A stretch of DNA of 64,000 nucleotides from Dehalococcoidia bacterium (GTDB lineage: Bacteria > Chloroflexota > Dehalococcoidia > SM23-28-2 > RBG-16-64-32), in contig JAUSFE010000084.1 in the NCBI GenBank assembly GCA_030649945.1, positions 1 to 64,000 on the forward strand. Reading direction: 5' to 3'. The first letter of the stretch is position 1. Each line of letters starts with the position of its first letter. The notes under the pieces are model-generated. The model did not search any database, was not told the origin of the DNA, and saw only the letters and a program-made list of their open reading frames with translations. Positions 35,894-43,917 of this stretch are shown one piece after another. Both the position numbers and the translations under genes were made by a program.

Positions 35894-36001
35894 TTCAGCC
35901 CAGGACGAGTCGCTCACGCCGCGGCAGATGAGCAGACGGCACGAACGCCCGGCTCATCAATCGCGCGGCGCCCCGGCGGCCTTCAAGTCGCCGGGGCTTT
36001 T
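35894..36001 (+). promoter_or_regulatory. Folded leader with terminator-like hairpin (candidate attenuator or riboswitch)
   Basis: Outer stem GCCGCG (35918-35923)/CGCGGC (35964-35969) encloses GATGAGC (35927-35933)/GCTCATC (35952-35958). Directly after it GCCCCGGCG (35970-35978) pairs with CGCCGGGGC (35989-35997), followed by TTTTGTT. The hairpin lies after the promoter and before the ribosome site (AAGGAGG, 36020-36026), so it would stop transcription before the gene unless prevented. The inner loop matches no riboswitch class I know. Confidence 0.5.
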
Positions 36002-36032
36002 GTTAAGTGGAGCGCACGTAAGGAGGACCGCC

Positions 36033-36581
36033 ATGATCCCGCGACGAACCCTAGCAGCCGCGATAGTCCTGGGCCTGCTGCTCGCCCTGGCAACCCTTAA
36101 CGGGAACGCCGGCGCGCAGACGTATCCCCCGCCGGTGGGCAGCCTCAGCACCCGGTCCTCCTCAACCACGCCGCCGGCCGCGGGAACCACCACCCTCTTC
36201 GCCACCGTGCTGGACGCCTCAGGCACGCCCGTCGCCGGCGCCGACGTCCTGTTCCAGATAGACTCCCAGCCCGGCAGCGGCGCCACGTTCTCTAACGGGC
36301 TCTCCCAGATCACCGCCAGCACCGACAGCACCGGCACGGCCACCACCATCCTTTCGGTGGGCGCTAACCCCGGCACCATCGTCATCAAGGCGATCTCCGG
36401 CGACAAGACCTCCCAGCAGACCCTGAACGTCCAGCAGGCCGGCGGCTTGCCCCGCACCGGCGGCGCCCGCCCCGGCGACAGCGGAGGTCTGGCACCCTGG
36501 CAGGTTGCCCTCATCGCTGCCGGTGCAGCAGCCGTGCTTCTCGGTGGCGCCGCCACCGTCGTTCGCAAATGGCGGAGATAG
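36033..36581 (+). CDS. LPXTG-type cell-surface protein with bacterial Ig-like domain
   Basis: 182 residues. N-terminal signal peptide (about 1-29, hydrophobic core then NAGAQ), one Ig-like Big_1 domain (about 45-130; FATVLDASGTPVAGADVLF), and a C-terminal sorting signal: LPRTGG (about 139-144), a Gly-rich spacer, a hydrophobic helix and the tail RKWRR. This is the full plan of a sortase substrate. No sortase gene is in the window. ATG start has ribosome site AAGGAGGA. The gene is controlled by a TTGACA promoter and a long structured leader. A CPBP-type membrane protease gene follows and may overlap it. Confidence 0.85.
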   Translation: MIPRRTLAAAIVLGLLLALATLNGNAGAQTYPPPVGSLSTRSSSTTPPAAGTTTLFATVLDASGTPVAGADVLFQIDSQPGSGATFSNGLSQITASTDSTGTATTILSVGANPGTIVIKAISGDKTSQQTLNVQQAGGLPRTGGARPGDSGGLAPWQVALIAAGAAAVLLGGAATVVRKWRR

Positions 36582-36601
36582 CCCTGCGAGCCGGGGGTGA
36601 C

Positions 36602-37492
36602 ATGGCTAATGCGGAAGCGCCCGGCACCTACGCAGGCTCACTGGGTCTGGCCGTGCTCGGGCGCGTGCCGCTCCTGGCCGGGACACGGGCGCAGGCATCC
36701 CTCTTGGCCGCCGGCACCCTGGGCCCCTTCGCCGCCGCCGAGCTGGTAACCACATACGTGGACGCGATAGCGGGGATGGCTCTGCACGCGATCGTGCTCT
36801 CGGCGCTCATCCTGGCGGCCGGCCTCACCGCGGAGACCCGGCAGGGTGCGGCGCCGGCTCACGTCAGCCGCCTGCTGTACGCACTCACCCTTGTGCCCCT
36901 CATCCGCATTATCAGTCTCTCCATGCCCCTGGCCCGGTTTGACGCCGCCCTCTGGTACCTGATGGCCGGCCTGCCGGTCTTCCTGGCCGGGCTGGTCATC
37001 ATGGCGGCCATAGGCTTGCGACCGGGCGCGGTTGGCCTGCGCCTGAGCCGGTCGCCGCTCCAGCCGGCCATCATGCTGCTGGGCTTCGGCCTCGGCTTCG
37101 TCGAGTACCAGATACTGCGTCCGGAACCCCTTGTCGCCCAGGCGACGCTGGTCCGCTTCATCCTGCCGGCCCTCATCCTCCTTGTGGCCACGGGTTTCCT
37201 GGAAGAGTTTCTCTTTCGCGGCATCCTCCAGACGGTGGCCTCGCGGGCCTTCGGCGGGCTCGCCGTGGTCTACGTCGGCGCCGTGTTCGCCATCCTGCAC
37301 ATTGGCTACCGATCAGCCACAGACGTCGCCTTCGTCCTCACCATCGCCCTCGTCTACGGCTGGGTCGTACGGAGGACGGGGTCCATAGCGGGCGTCAGCG
37401 TGTCCCACGGCATCACCAACATCGTCCTGTTCATGGTGGTGCCCTTCATCCCGGCCCTCAGCGTGCGGCCGGACTGGCTGACCCTGCCGTGA
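36602..37492 (+). CDS. CPBP-family intramembrane metalloprotease
   Basis: Multi-helix membrane protein of the CPBP (Abi/Rce1-like) family, 296 residues from ATG 36602 or 307 from ATG 36569, which overlaps the preceding gene by 13 bases. The three conserved motifs are present: LEEFLFRG (Glu-Glu and Arg), AILHIGYRS (His) and VSVSHGITNI (His). About eight helices. CPBP members cut proteins within or beside the membrane, for example after prenylation or in bacteriocin and surface-protein processing. Its coupling with an LPRTG protein suggests, but does not prove, that it handles that surface protein. Confidence 0.85.
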   Translation: MANAEAPGTYAGSLGLAVLGRVPLLAGTRAQASLLAAGTLGPFAAAELVTTYVDAIAGMALHAIVLSALILAAGLTAETRQGAAPAHVSRLLYALTLVPLIRIISLSMPLARFDAALWYLMAGLPVFLAGLVIMAAIGLRPGAVGLRLSRSPLQPAIMLLGFGLGFVEYQILRPEPLVAQATLVRFILPALILLVATGFLEEFLFRGILQTVASRAFGGLAVVYVGAVFAILHIGYRSATDVAFVLTIALVYGWVVRRTGSIAGVSVSHGITNIVLFMVVPFIPALSVRPDWLTLP

Positions 37493-37690
37493 GAGGTCCG
37501 CCAGGAACCACCGCAGTGCGCACATCTTCCGGGAGCCCCCACAGAGACAATCAGCCCTCCCTCCCTTTGGCCGTGTGGACGGCGGCGGCCCCCGTCGCCG
37601 CCGTCCGCGCCGGCCGCCTGACCCTCGGGCCCACGCTCGGGCGGCACCTGTGCACGGCGTGAATCTAGCGTGAACCCGCCCGCTTTTGCC

Positions 37691-37719
37691 TTGACAGCGC
37701 CCTGGCCCCGGCATACGTT
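37691..37719 (+). promoter_or_regulatory. Promoter of the polysaccharide operon
   Basis: Perfect TTGACA (37691-37696), 17-base spacer, TACGTT (37714-37719). The spacer and flanks resemble the promoter at 35859 (both begin CCTTGACAGCG). It lies 198 bases after the CPBP stop; positions 37493-37690 hold no other feature. Confidence 0.6.
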
Positions 37720-37754
37720 GTTGGGTAACCACCTGGGGTCGTCCGGGTCGAAGT

Positions 37755-37835
37755 CGCGAGCGCCAAGCCTACGCTACCGGCGATCGCTCTCGCGGGAATG
37801 CTCGACAGAATCGGCGGCATTTGCCGTCGATTTTT
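37755..37835 (+). promoter_or_regulatory. Second folded leader with hairpin and T-run
   Basis: CGCGAG (37755-37760)/CTCGCG (37789-37794) encloses CGCC (37761-37764)/GGCG (37779-37782). Downstream, ATCGGCGGC (37810-37818) pairs with GCCGTCGAT (37823-37831), continuing into TTTTC. It stands between promoter 37691 and ribosome site AAGGAGG (37876-37882), as in the leader at 35894. Confidence 0.45.
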
Positions 37836-37893
37836 CATTTCCGCTCCTGGGACCATTCATCTGGCGAGCCCAGCCAAGGAGGCGCACCGGCGT

Positions 37894-38997
37894 ATGGACC
37901 TCGTCCTCATAACGGTACTCACGGCCATCTTAGCGCCGCTGCTGGCCTTCGCCGGCCTGCCGGAGGTGGCCCGGGCGTGCCTCGGCCTCCCCTTCCTTCT
38001 CTTGTTCCCCGGCTATGCCCTGGTCGCGGCCATCTTCCCCAGGCGCGCCTGGCCCGGGGCCGTCGAGCGTCTGGCCCTCAGCGCCGTGACCAGCCTGGCC
38101 GTCGTGCCGCTGCTGGGCATCGCCCTCAACTACACCTCCTGGGGCGTGCGTGCCGACTCCATCCTTGTCTGTGTGGGCCTGTTTAACATCCTGGCCTCAA
38201 GCCTTGGGCTCGTTCACAGACAGATGGTACCGCCCGCGGAGCGGCTCCACCTTGACCCTGGGTCCGCCGCCGCCTGGCTTTCTGGCAATCTGCCGAGTCT
38301 TGGCTACGCCCCTGCCGCCGCCCTCGGCGTCCTGGCCGCAATTGCCCTCGCCTCCTTCGCCGTGCCCAGCCTTGGCCACAGTGGGACGGGCGAGCGGTTC
38401 ACCGAGTTCTATCTGCTGGGCGCCGACGGGAGCGCTGAGGGGTATCCGGCCGTCCTCACGGTGGGCGAGCCCGCTACCGTCACCCTTGGCATCGTCAACC
38501 GCGAGGGAGCGGAAGTCCAGTATGCGGTTTCCCTGCTGATCAACGAGAGCCCTGTCGCCGAATACGGCCCTGTCCGGCTCGGCCCCGGCCAGCGGCTGGA
38601 GCAACCGGCTACCTTCAGCCTGGCTGGGCCCGGGGAAGAGCAGGTTGTCCGTTTCGACCTCCGCAGAGACGGCCAGACCTTACCCTATCGCTCTCTCCAC
38701 CTGCAATTGGACGGGCAGGCCGCGCCCGTCCCGGACCAGCCCCCAGCCCCGGCGCCGACCGCGCCGCCGCCGGAACCCTCCCCTCCGCCCGCGCCTCCTC
38801 CCGTCGTCGCCGCCGCCGAGGCTCCACCCAGTGTGCACGTCGTCTCCCGTGGGGAGAACCTGACGCTGATCGCCCGCCAGTACAGCCTGCCCCTGAGCGA
38901 GCTCCTGGCCGTAAACGCCCTTCCTGATCCGAACCTCATCTACGCCGACCAGCGCATCAGCCTGCCGCCATCAAGCGGCAGCACGGGAACCCCATAG
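37894..38997 (+). CDS. DUF1616 membrane protein with C-terminal LysM domain
   Basis: 367 residues from ATG 37894 (AAGGAGG 11 bases upstream; the frame opens 32 codons earlier without a ribosome site). The N-terminal DUF1616 unit (about 1-270) has four to five helices and an extracytoplasmic beta domain; FPGYALVAAIFPRR and LALNYTSWG-type segments mark the family. A Pro-rich linker (about 275-312) leads to a LysM domain (about 316-360; HVVSRGENLTLIARQYSLPL), which binds peptidoglycan or other N-acetyl sugars. First gene of the + arm of the surface polysaccharide locus, directly before the flippase fusion. Confidence 0.85.
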   Translation: MDLVLITVLTAILAPLLAFAGLPEVARACLGLPFLLLFPGYALVAAIFPRRAWPGAVERLALSAVTSLAVVPLLGIALNYTSWGVRADSILVCVGLFNILASSLGLVHRQMVPPAERLHLDPGSAAAWLSGNLPSLGYAPAAALGVLAAIALASFAVPSLGHSGTGERFTEFYLLGADGSAEGYPAVLTVGEPATVTLGIVNREGAEVQYAVSLLINESPVAEYGPVRLGPGQRLEQPATFSLAGPGEEQVVRFDLRRDGQTLPYRSLHLQLDGQAAPVPDQPPAPAPTAPPPEPSPPPAPPPVVAAAEAPPSVHVVSRGENLTLIARQYSLPLSELLAVNALPDPNLIYADQRISLPPSSGSTGTP

Positions 38998-41028
38998 TTG
39001 GAACAGGAGATGCAGATAGCGACGGCCCATGGGGCCGCTGCCTTCTTACCGGCTCTCAAGCGTCTGCTGGCGATGCCCCTTTACACCAGTGTCCTGTACC
39101 TGTGGGGCAACATGCTGGTGGTCGCCATCGCCGGCCTTGTGTTCTGGGCGCTGGTCGCCGCCCTCTACCCCGCCGACCAGGTGGGGCTGGCCGCGGCGGC
39201 GATATCGGCCCTCTCCCTTCTCGCCATGGTCTCCACCCTGGGGCTGGGCATGGGGCTTGTCTCTTACCTTCCCCGGGCAGGCCAGAGAGCGCCACTGCTC
39301 CTCAACAGCGCCCTCCTGGCCGGCAGCGCCAGCAGCGTCCTCCTCGCCGCCGTCTTCCTCGCCGGCGTCTCCCTCTGGTCGCCGGAGCTGCAGTTCCTGC
39401 GCGGCCAGGCGCTGTACGCCCTCGGTTTCGTGCTGTTCGTGGCGCTGCTAACCGTGACCTACGTTCAGGACCAGGCTTTGATCGCCCTGCGCAGCGCCCG
39501 GTACGTATTCGTGAAGACCGTCGTCTTTCAGCTGACGCGGGGCCTGCTGCCGCTTCTCCTGGTCCTCTTCCTCGCCACCTTTGGAATCGTCGCCGCCATG
39601 GGGTTCGCCGGCCTCCTGGCCGCTCTCTACGGCATGTGGGCATTGACCAGGGCCCAGCCCGGCTACCGGCCCTCGTTCGCCCTGGAGATGGCGCCGCTAC
39701 GGCGGATGCTCCGCTTCTCCCTGGCCAACCACAGCGCCGACCTGTCCGCCGTCATGCCCTCCCTCCTCCTGCCGATCATAGTGATCCATGTCCTGAGCCC
39801 CGAGGCGGGCGCCTACTTCTACGCCGGCTGGTTCCTCAGCCAGGTGTTCCTGGGCGTATCCCTGTATGCGGCGCTCTCCTTGTTCGCGGAGGGCTCCTAC
39901 GATGCGGCAGCCCTGGCCGCTCTCACCCGGCACGCCCTGGCGCTGGCCGTGGGCGTGGCGGCGGCGGTCTCCGTCGTTGTCTTCGTCTCCGCTGACCGGC
40001 TGCTCCTCCTCTTCGGCCACGACTATTCCGCGGAGGCTACGGACCTGTTGCGGCTGGTGGCCCTGGCGGGCCTGCCCGCGGCAGTGACCAACGTCTACCT
40101 GGGCGTCGAGCGGGTGCGCAGACACCTGGGCTGGTTGGTGGGCACTTCGCTGCTGGTTGCCTCCGTCACCCTGGCCACCAGCTACGTCCTGCTGCCGTCG
40201 CTTGGCATCACCGGCGCCGGCGTCGGGCTCCTGGCCGGCCAGGGGCTGGGCGCCGCCATCAGCGCGGTACGCCTCCCGCTCATCCTGCGCTCGCGCGATC
40301 GGCAGCCTTACGAGGGGCCGCCGCCGGGCGGGGACTCGCCGCCGCCGCCGCCCGCGGGCGCTCCCACCGTCGCGGTCGTCATCTGCGCCCTGAATGAGAG
40401 GGAGTCCCTTTCCAGTGTCCTGCCACGGATCCCGGACTGGATCCACGAAGTGCTACTCGTTGACGGCCACTCTACGGATGGCACGCGGGAACTGGCGCAA
40501 CAGCTCCGCCCCGGATTGCGGATCCTGGAGCAGCCCGGCTTTGGCAAGGGCGATGCCCTCCGCCACGGCGTCAGCCAGGCCACCGCCGACATTGTCGTCA
40601 CCCTCGACGCCGACGGCGAGACGGACCCCGACGAGATCCCCCGCTTCTTGGCCGCTCTGGACCAGGGTTATGACTTTGCCAAGGGCTCGCGCTCCGCCTT
40701 TGGCTTCGCCGACAAGCCGCGACACCGGCGCTTCGGCAACCGTGCGATCGCCACGGTCTGCAACATCCTTTACGGCACCCGCTTCACGGACCTCTGCTCC
40801 GGCTACAACGCGTTCTGGCGGCGGATCACCGAGCGCGTCGACCTCTGGTCCGCTGATGGCTGGAACTATGAGCCGAGCATCATCGCCAGGGTGCTGAAGG
40901 CCAAGCTGAAGATGATCGAGGTCCCCCAGCAAGGCGGCAGCAGGCTGGGCGGCCGCAGCAAGCTCTCCAGCTGGGGGCAGGCCTTCAGGGCCGTCTGGGT
41001 GCTGCTGAGGGTGCGGTTCAGTGGCTGA
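38998..41028 (+). CDS. Polysaccharide flippase fused to a family 2 glycosyltransferase
   Basis: 676 residues. Residues about 20-430 form a Wzx/MurJ-like flippase with about 12 helices that moves lipid-linked glycans across the membrane. A Pro-rich linker (about 435-452, GPPPGGDSPPPPPAG) leads to a GT-A glycosyltransferase (about 455-660) of the dolichyl-phosphate-mannose-synthase-like type: VVICALNERESL, LVDGHSTDGT, LDADGETDPDE (metal-binding DxD) and the late DLCSGYNAFWRR. I know these only as separate proteins, so the fusion is notable. The start is TTG 38998 or ATG 39010; neither has a well-spaced ribosome site. It overlaps the next gene by 8 bases. Confidence 0.88.
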   Translation: MEQEMQIATAHGAAAFLPALKRLLAMPLYTSVLYLWGNMLVVAIAGLVFWALVAALYPADQVGLAAAAISALSLLAMVSTLGLGMGLVSYLPRAGQRAPLLLNSALLAGSASSVLLAAVFLAGVSLWSPELQFLRGQALYALGFVLFVALLTVTYVQDQALIALRSARYVFVKTVVFQLTRGLLPLLLVLFLATFGIVAAMGFAGLLAALYGMWALTRAQPGYRPSFALEMAPLRRMLRFSLANHSADLSAVMPSLLLPIIVIHVLSPEAGAYFYAGWFLSQVFLGVSLYAALSLFAEGSYDAAALAALTRHALALAVGVAAAVSVVVFVSADRLLLLFGHDYSAEATDLLRLVALAGLPAAVTNVYLGVERVRRHLGWLVGTSLLVASVTLATSYVLLPSLGITGAGVGLLAGQGLGAAISAVRLPLILRSRDRQPYEGPPPGGDSPPPPPAGAPTVAVVICALNERESLSSVLPRIPDWIHEVLLVDGHSTDGTRELAQQLRPGLRILEQPGFGKGDALRHGVSQATADIVVTLDADGETDPDEIPRFLAALDQGYDFAKGSRSAFGFADKPRHRRFGNRAIATVCNILYGTRFTDLCSGYNAFWRRITERVDLWSADGWNYEPSIIARVLKAKLKMIEVPQQGGSRLGGRSKLSSWGQAFRAVWVLLRVRFSG

Positions 41029-41932
41029 GCGCCCGGCAGGCACCACCCGGCCGGACGCCCCCGGCCGCGCCGGCGCTACCGAGCCGCGGCTCCGGGACCG
41101 CGTCGCCGTCGTCACCGGCGCCGGCCGGGGCATCGGCAAGGAGATCGCCCTGGGCTTGGCGCGGGAAGGGGCCAGCGTCGTCGCCGCCTCCCGCACGCCG
41201 GCGGAGATCGAGGCCACTATCGCCGAGATCGCCGCGGGCGGTGGCCAGGCCCTGGCCTTCCGCGCCGACATCGCCCGCGCCGCGGACGTGAAGGCGCTGG
41301 TAGGGGCCGCCCTGGACCGCTTCGGCCAGATCGACATCCTGGTGAACAACGCGGGCACCTTCGGCCCCATCGGCCCTCTTCTCACCAACGACAGCGAGGC
41401 CTGGGTGCGCACGGTGATGGTGAACCTGGTGGGGACCGTCCTCTGCACGCAGGCCGTGCTGGTGGGGATGGTGCAGCGCAGGCAGGGCAAGATCATCAAC
41501 CTGTCCGGCGGCGGCGCCGCCTCGCCCCGGCCCAACTTCACCGCCTACGCCGCCTCCAAGGCCGCTATCGTTCGCTTCACGGAGAGCGTGGCCAAAGAGG
41601 TGGCCGCCTATAACGTGCGGGTCAACGCTATGGCCCCGGGGCCCGTGTTCACCCGCCTTACCGAGTCCATCATCCGCACCGGCCCGGCGGCCGGGGCGGA
41701 AGCCCTCCGGGAAGCCTACCGCCAGCGCAGCGGCGACAACGCGTCCCTGGCGGAGGCGGTTGCCCTGGCCGTCTTCCTCGCCTCGGACGAGTCCGGCTGC
41801 CTCAGCGGGCGGTTCATCAGCGCCGTCTGGGACGACTGGCGGGCCATCCCTTCGCAGCTGGACCGCATCACCTCGTCGGACCTCTACACCCTTCGCCGCG
41901 TGGTCCCCACGGCAGAGGGGCTCCATCAATGA
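41021..41932 (+). CDS. Short-chain dehydrogenase/reductase
   Basis: 303 residues of classical SDR fold: cofactor loop TGAGRGIG (about 31-38), NNAG (about 109-112), catalytic Ser in NLSGGGAASP, and Tyr/Lys in YAASKAA. An N-terminal extension of about 24 residues is rich in Pro/Ala. The C-terminal region (WDDWRAIPSQLD) is unusual for fatty-acid type SDRs and resembles members in polysaccharide clusters. It is probably a keto-sugar reductase in this locus, but the substrate is unknown. GTG start inside the flippase-GT2 stop region; it overlaps the following oxidoreductase gene by 4 bases. Confidence 0.85.
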   Translation: MAERPAGTTRPDAPGRAGATEPRLRDRVAVVTGAGRGIGKEIALGLAREGASVVAASRTPAEIEATIAEIAAGGGQALAFRADIARAADVKALVGAALDRFGQIDILVNNAGTFGPIGPLLTNDSEAWVRTVMVNLVGTVLCTQAVLVGMVQRRQGKIINLSGGGAASPRPNFTAYAASKAAIVRFTESVAKEVAAYNVRVNAMAPGPVFTRLTESIIRTGPAAGAEALREAYRQRSGDNASLAEAVALAVFLASDESGCLSGRFISAVWDDWRAIPSQLDRITSSDLYTLRRVVPTAEGLHQ

Positions 41933-42942
41933 AAGCCGCCATCATCGGCGCCGGCCTCCAGGGCAACCGGCGCGCCTCTGTCCTCAGGCCTGCCGCCGGC
42001 GAACATCTGGCGCTGGTCGCCGACATCGACCCCGCAGCGGCGCAGCGTTTGGCCCGGCAGTACGGCTGCGCGTCCACCGACCGCTGGCAGGACGCCGTCG
42101 AGTCGGACGAGGTGAGCGCAATCCTGGTCTGCACCCCGCCTGACCTCCACGCCGCCATTGCGGTACCGGCGCTGAGGCGGGGGAAGCACGTCCTCTGCGA
42201 GAAGCCCCTGGGGCGCAACCTGGCCGAGGCGCAGGCCGTCTTCGACGCCGCCCGGCAGTCCGGCGCCAGGCTGAAGTGCGGCCTCAATCACCGCCATCAC
42301 CCGGCGGTGCAGCAGGCCAAGCGCTGGTGCGACGAGGGCGAGATAGGGGAGATCATGACCGTCCGCTGCCGTCACGGGATCGGCGGCAGAGAAGGGTACG
42401 ACAGGGAGTGGCGGGCGCGGGGCGAGATCAGCGGCGGCGGCCAACTCGTCGACCAGGGAGTCCACGGACTGGACCTGGCCCGCTGGTTCCTGGGCGAGTT
42501 CTCCGAGGCCTTCGCCTTCCTCTCCAAGAGCTTCTGGGAGATCGGTCCCCTGGAGGACAACGCCTTCGTCCTCCTCCGCACCCCCCGCGGACAGGTCGCC
42601 TCTTTACACGCCAGCTGGACGGAATGGAAGAACCTGTTCTCCTTCGAGGTTTTCGGCAAGGATGGCTACGTCAAGGTGGAAGGTCTGGGCGGCAGCTACG
42701 GGACCGAGCGCGCCATCCTGGGCAAGAGGTCTCCCGCTGCGCCCTTCCGTGAACAGGCTATCGAGTTCCGGGGCGAGGACCACTCCTGGGCCAACGAGTG
42801 GCAGGAGTTTGTTGACGCCGTCGAGTCGGACCGCGAGCCCCTGGGCAGCGGCAGGGACGGCCTGATGGCGTCCGTGCTGACGGACGCCCTCTACCGCTCG
42901 GCCAGCTGCGGGCGGGCCGTGAAGGTGGACGATCCCACGTGA
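41929..42942 (+). CDS. Gfo/Idh/MocA-family oxidoreductase, copy 1
   Basis: 337 residues. N-terminal Rossmann domain (IIGAGLQGNRRA, about 5-16), the family EKP motif in LCEKPLGRN (about 89-97), and the C-terminal beta-sheet domain with DQGVHGLDLARWFLG supplying the catalytic His/Asp region. Members oxidise or reduce sugar hydroxyl groups, for example at C3 of a nucleotide sugar. It is closely related to the gene at 46223-47251, sharing FSFE-FG, VEGLGG-YG and IEFRG stretches, so a local duplication is likely. Overlaps both neighbours by 4 bases. Confidence 0.88.
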   Translation: MKAAIIGAGLQGNRRASVLRPAAGEHLALVADIDPAAAQRLARQYGCASTDRWQDAVESDEVSAILVCTPPDLHAAIAVPALRRGKHVLCEKPLGRNLAEAQAVFDAARQSGARLKCGLNHRHHPAVQQAKRWCDEGEIGEIMTVRCRHGIGGREGYDREWRARGEISGGGQLVDQGVHGLDLARWFLGEFSEAFAFLSKSFWEIGPLEDNAFVLLRTPRGQVASLHASWTEWKNLFSFEVFGKDGYVKVEGLGGSYGTERAILGKRSPAAPFREQAIEFRGEDHSWANEWQEFVDAVESDREPLGSGRDGLMASVLTDALYRSASCGRAVKVDDPT

Positions 42943-43916
42943 ACCACCACGACGGCCACGGCCCGGCGACCCCGGACGCTCCTCTTCTGTCGGTCATCGC
43001 CACCTCATACACGCTGGATCGTCTGGGCGACGTCTTCGACCTGATGGACAGCCTCAAGGCTCAACGCTACGCGCCTCTGGAGACGCTGTTTGTAGCCGAG
43101 GGCAGCCGCGAGCTGTACGAGCGCGTCGCCGCCCACCTGGCGGAACACGACATTACCAACTGCAGAGTGCTGTTCAACAGCGGCGAGCCCGGCCTGTCCG
43201 CGGCCCGGAACCTGGGCATCGCAGCCGCGGGCGGGGAGATACTGGCCTTCCTGGATGATGACACCGTCGCCTTCCCCGACTGGGCCGAAGAGGTGGTCCG
43301 GGCCTGCCGCGAGGACTCGGTCATCGGGCTCACCGGCGCCACCCTCCCCCTCTGGGACGACGGCGACATGAGCTGGCTGCCGAAGGAATTCTACTGGCTG
43401 ATAAGCTGCACCGGCTGGACCGGCCTGGAGGAGACCACGGAGGTCCGCAACGCCTGGGGCCACAACATGGCGTTCCGCCGCGAGTCGTTCCGCGCCTGCG
43501 GCGGCTTCGACAACCGGCACGGCTTCCATCGCGGCGGCTTCGCTGAGGACAACGAGTTCTCCCTGCGCGTGCGGGCGGCCACCGGTAAGCGCATCGTCTT
43601 CAGCCCGCGCGCACGGGTGTGGCACAAGGTCCACCGCTACCGCCTGAGCTGGCGCTGGGTAGCCGCGAGGTCTTACTTCATCGGCCGCTCCCGCCGCATG
43701 CTGCAGCGCGCCGCCGGAGCGGCCGCACCGCTGGCCGCCGAGCGCACGCTGCTGCGACGCATCCTTACCCGGCTGCTGCCGCGCACCCTTGCCGATCTGC
43801 CGCGCCGGCCCAGGCTGGCGGGCCGGCGCATCGCTCTCATCTCGGCCTCACTAACGTTTCTGGCTCTTGGCTATCTTTCCGGCGTGTTGGCCGGAGTGTT
43901 CGGAAAGGAGAAATAG
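42939..43916 (+). CDS. Family 2 glycosyltransferase with C-terminal helix
   Basis: 325 residues. The GT-A domain (about 18-240) shows LSVIATSYTLDRL, GLSAARNLGIAAAGGEILAF and the metal-binding FLDDDT; FAEDNEFSLRVRAATG corresponds to the ED acceptor-base region. A C-terminal hydrophobic segment (about 297-319) probably holds the enzyme at the membrane. It transfers a sugar from a nucleotide or lipid donor to the growing glycan; the specificity is unknown. GTG start overlaps the Gfo/Idh/MocA stop (GTGA). Confidence 0.86.
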   Translation: MNHHDGHGPATPDAPLLSVIATSYTLDRLGDVFDLMDSLKAQRYAPLETLFVAEGSRELYERVAAHLAEHDITNCRVLFNSGEPGLSAARNLGIAAAGGEILAFLDDDTVAFPDWAEEVVRACREDSVIGLTGATLPLWDDGDMSWLPKEFYWLISCTGWTGLEETTEVRNAWGHNMAFRRESFRACGGFDNRHGFHRGGFAEDNEFSLRVRAATGKRIVFSPRARVWHKVHRYRLSWRWVAARSYFIGRSRRMLQRAAGAAAPLAAERTLLRRILTRLLPRTLADLPRRPRLAGRRIALISASLTFLALGYLSGVLAGVFGKEK

Positions 43917-43917
43917 A

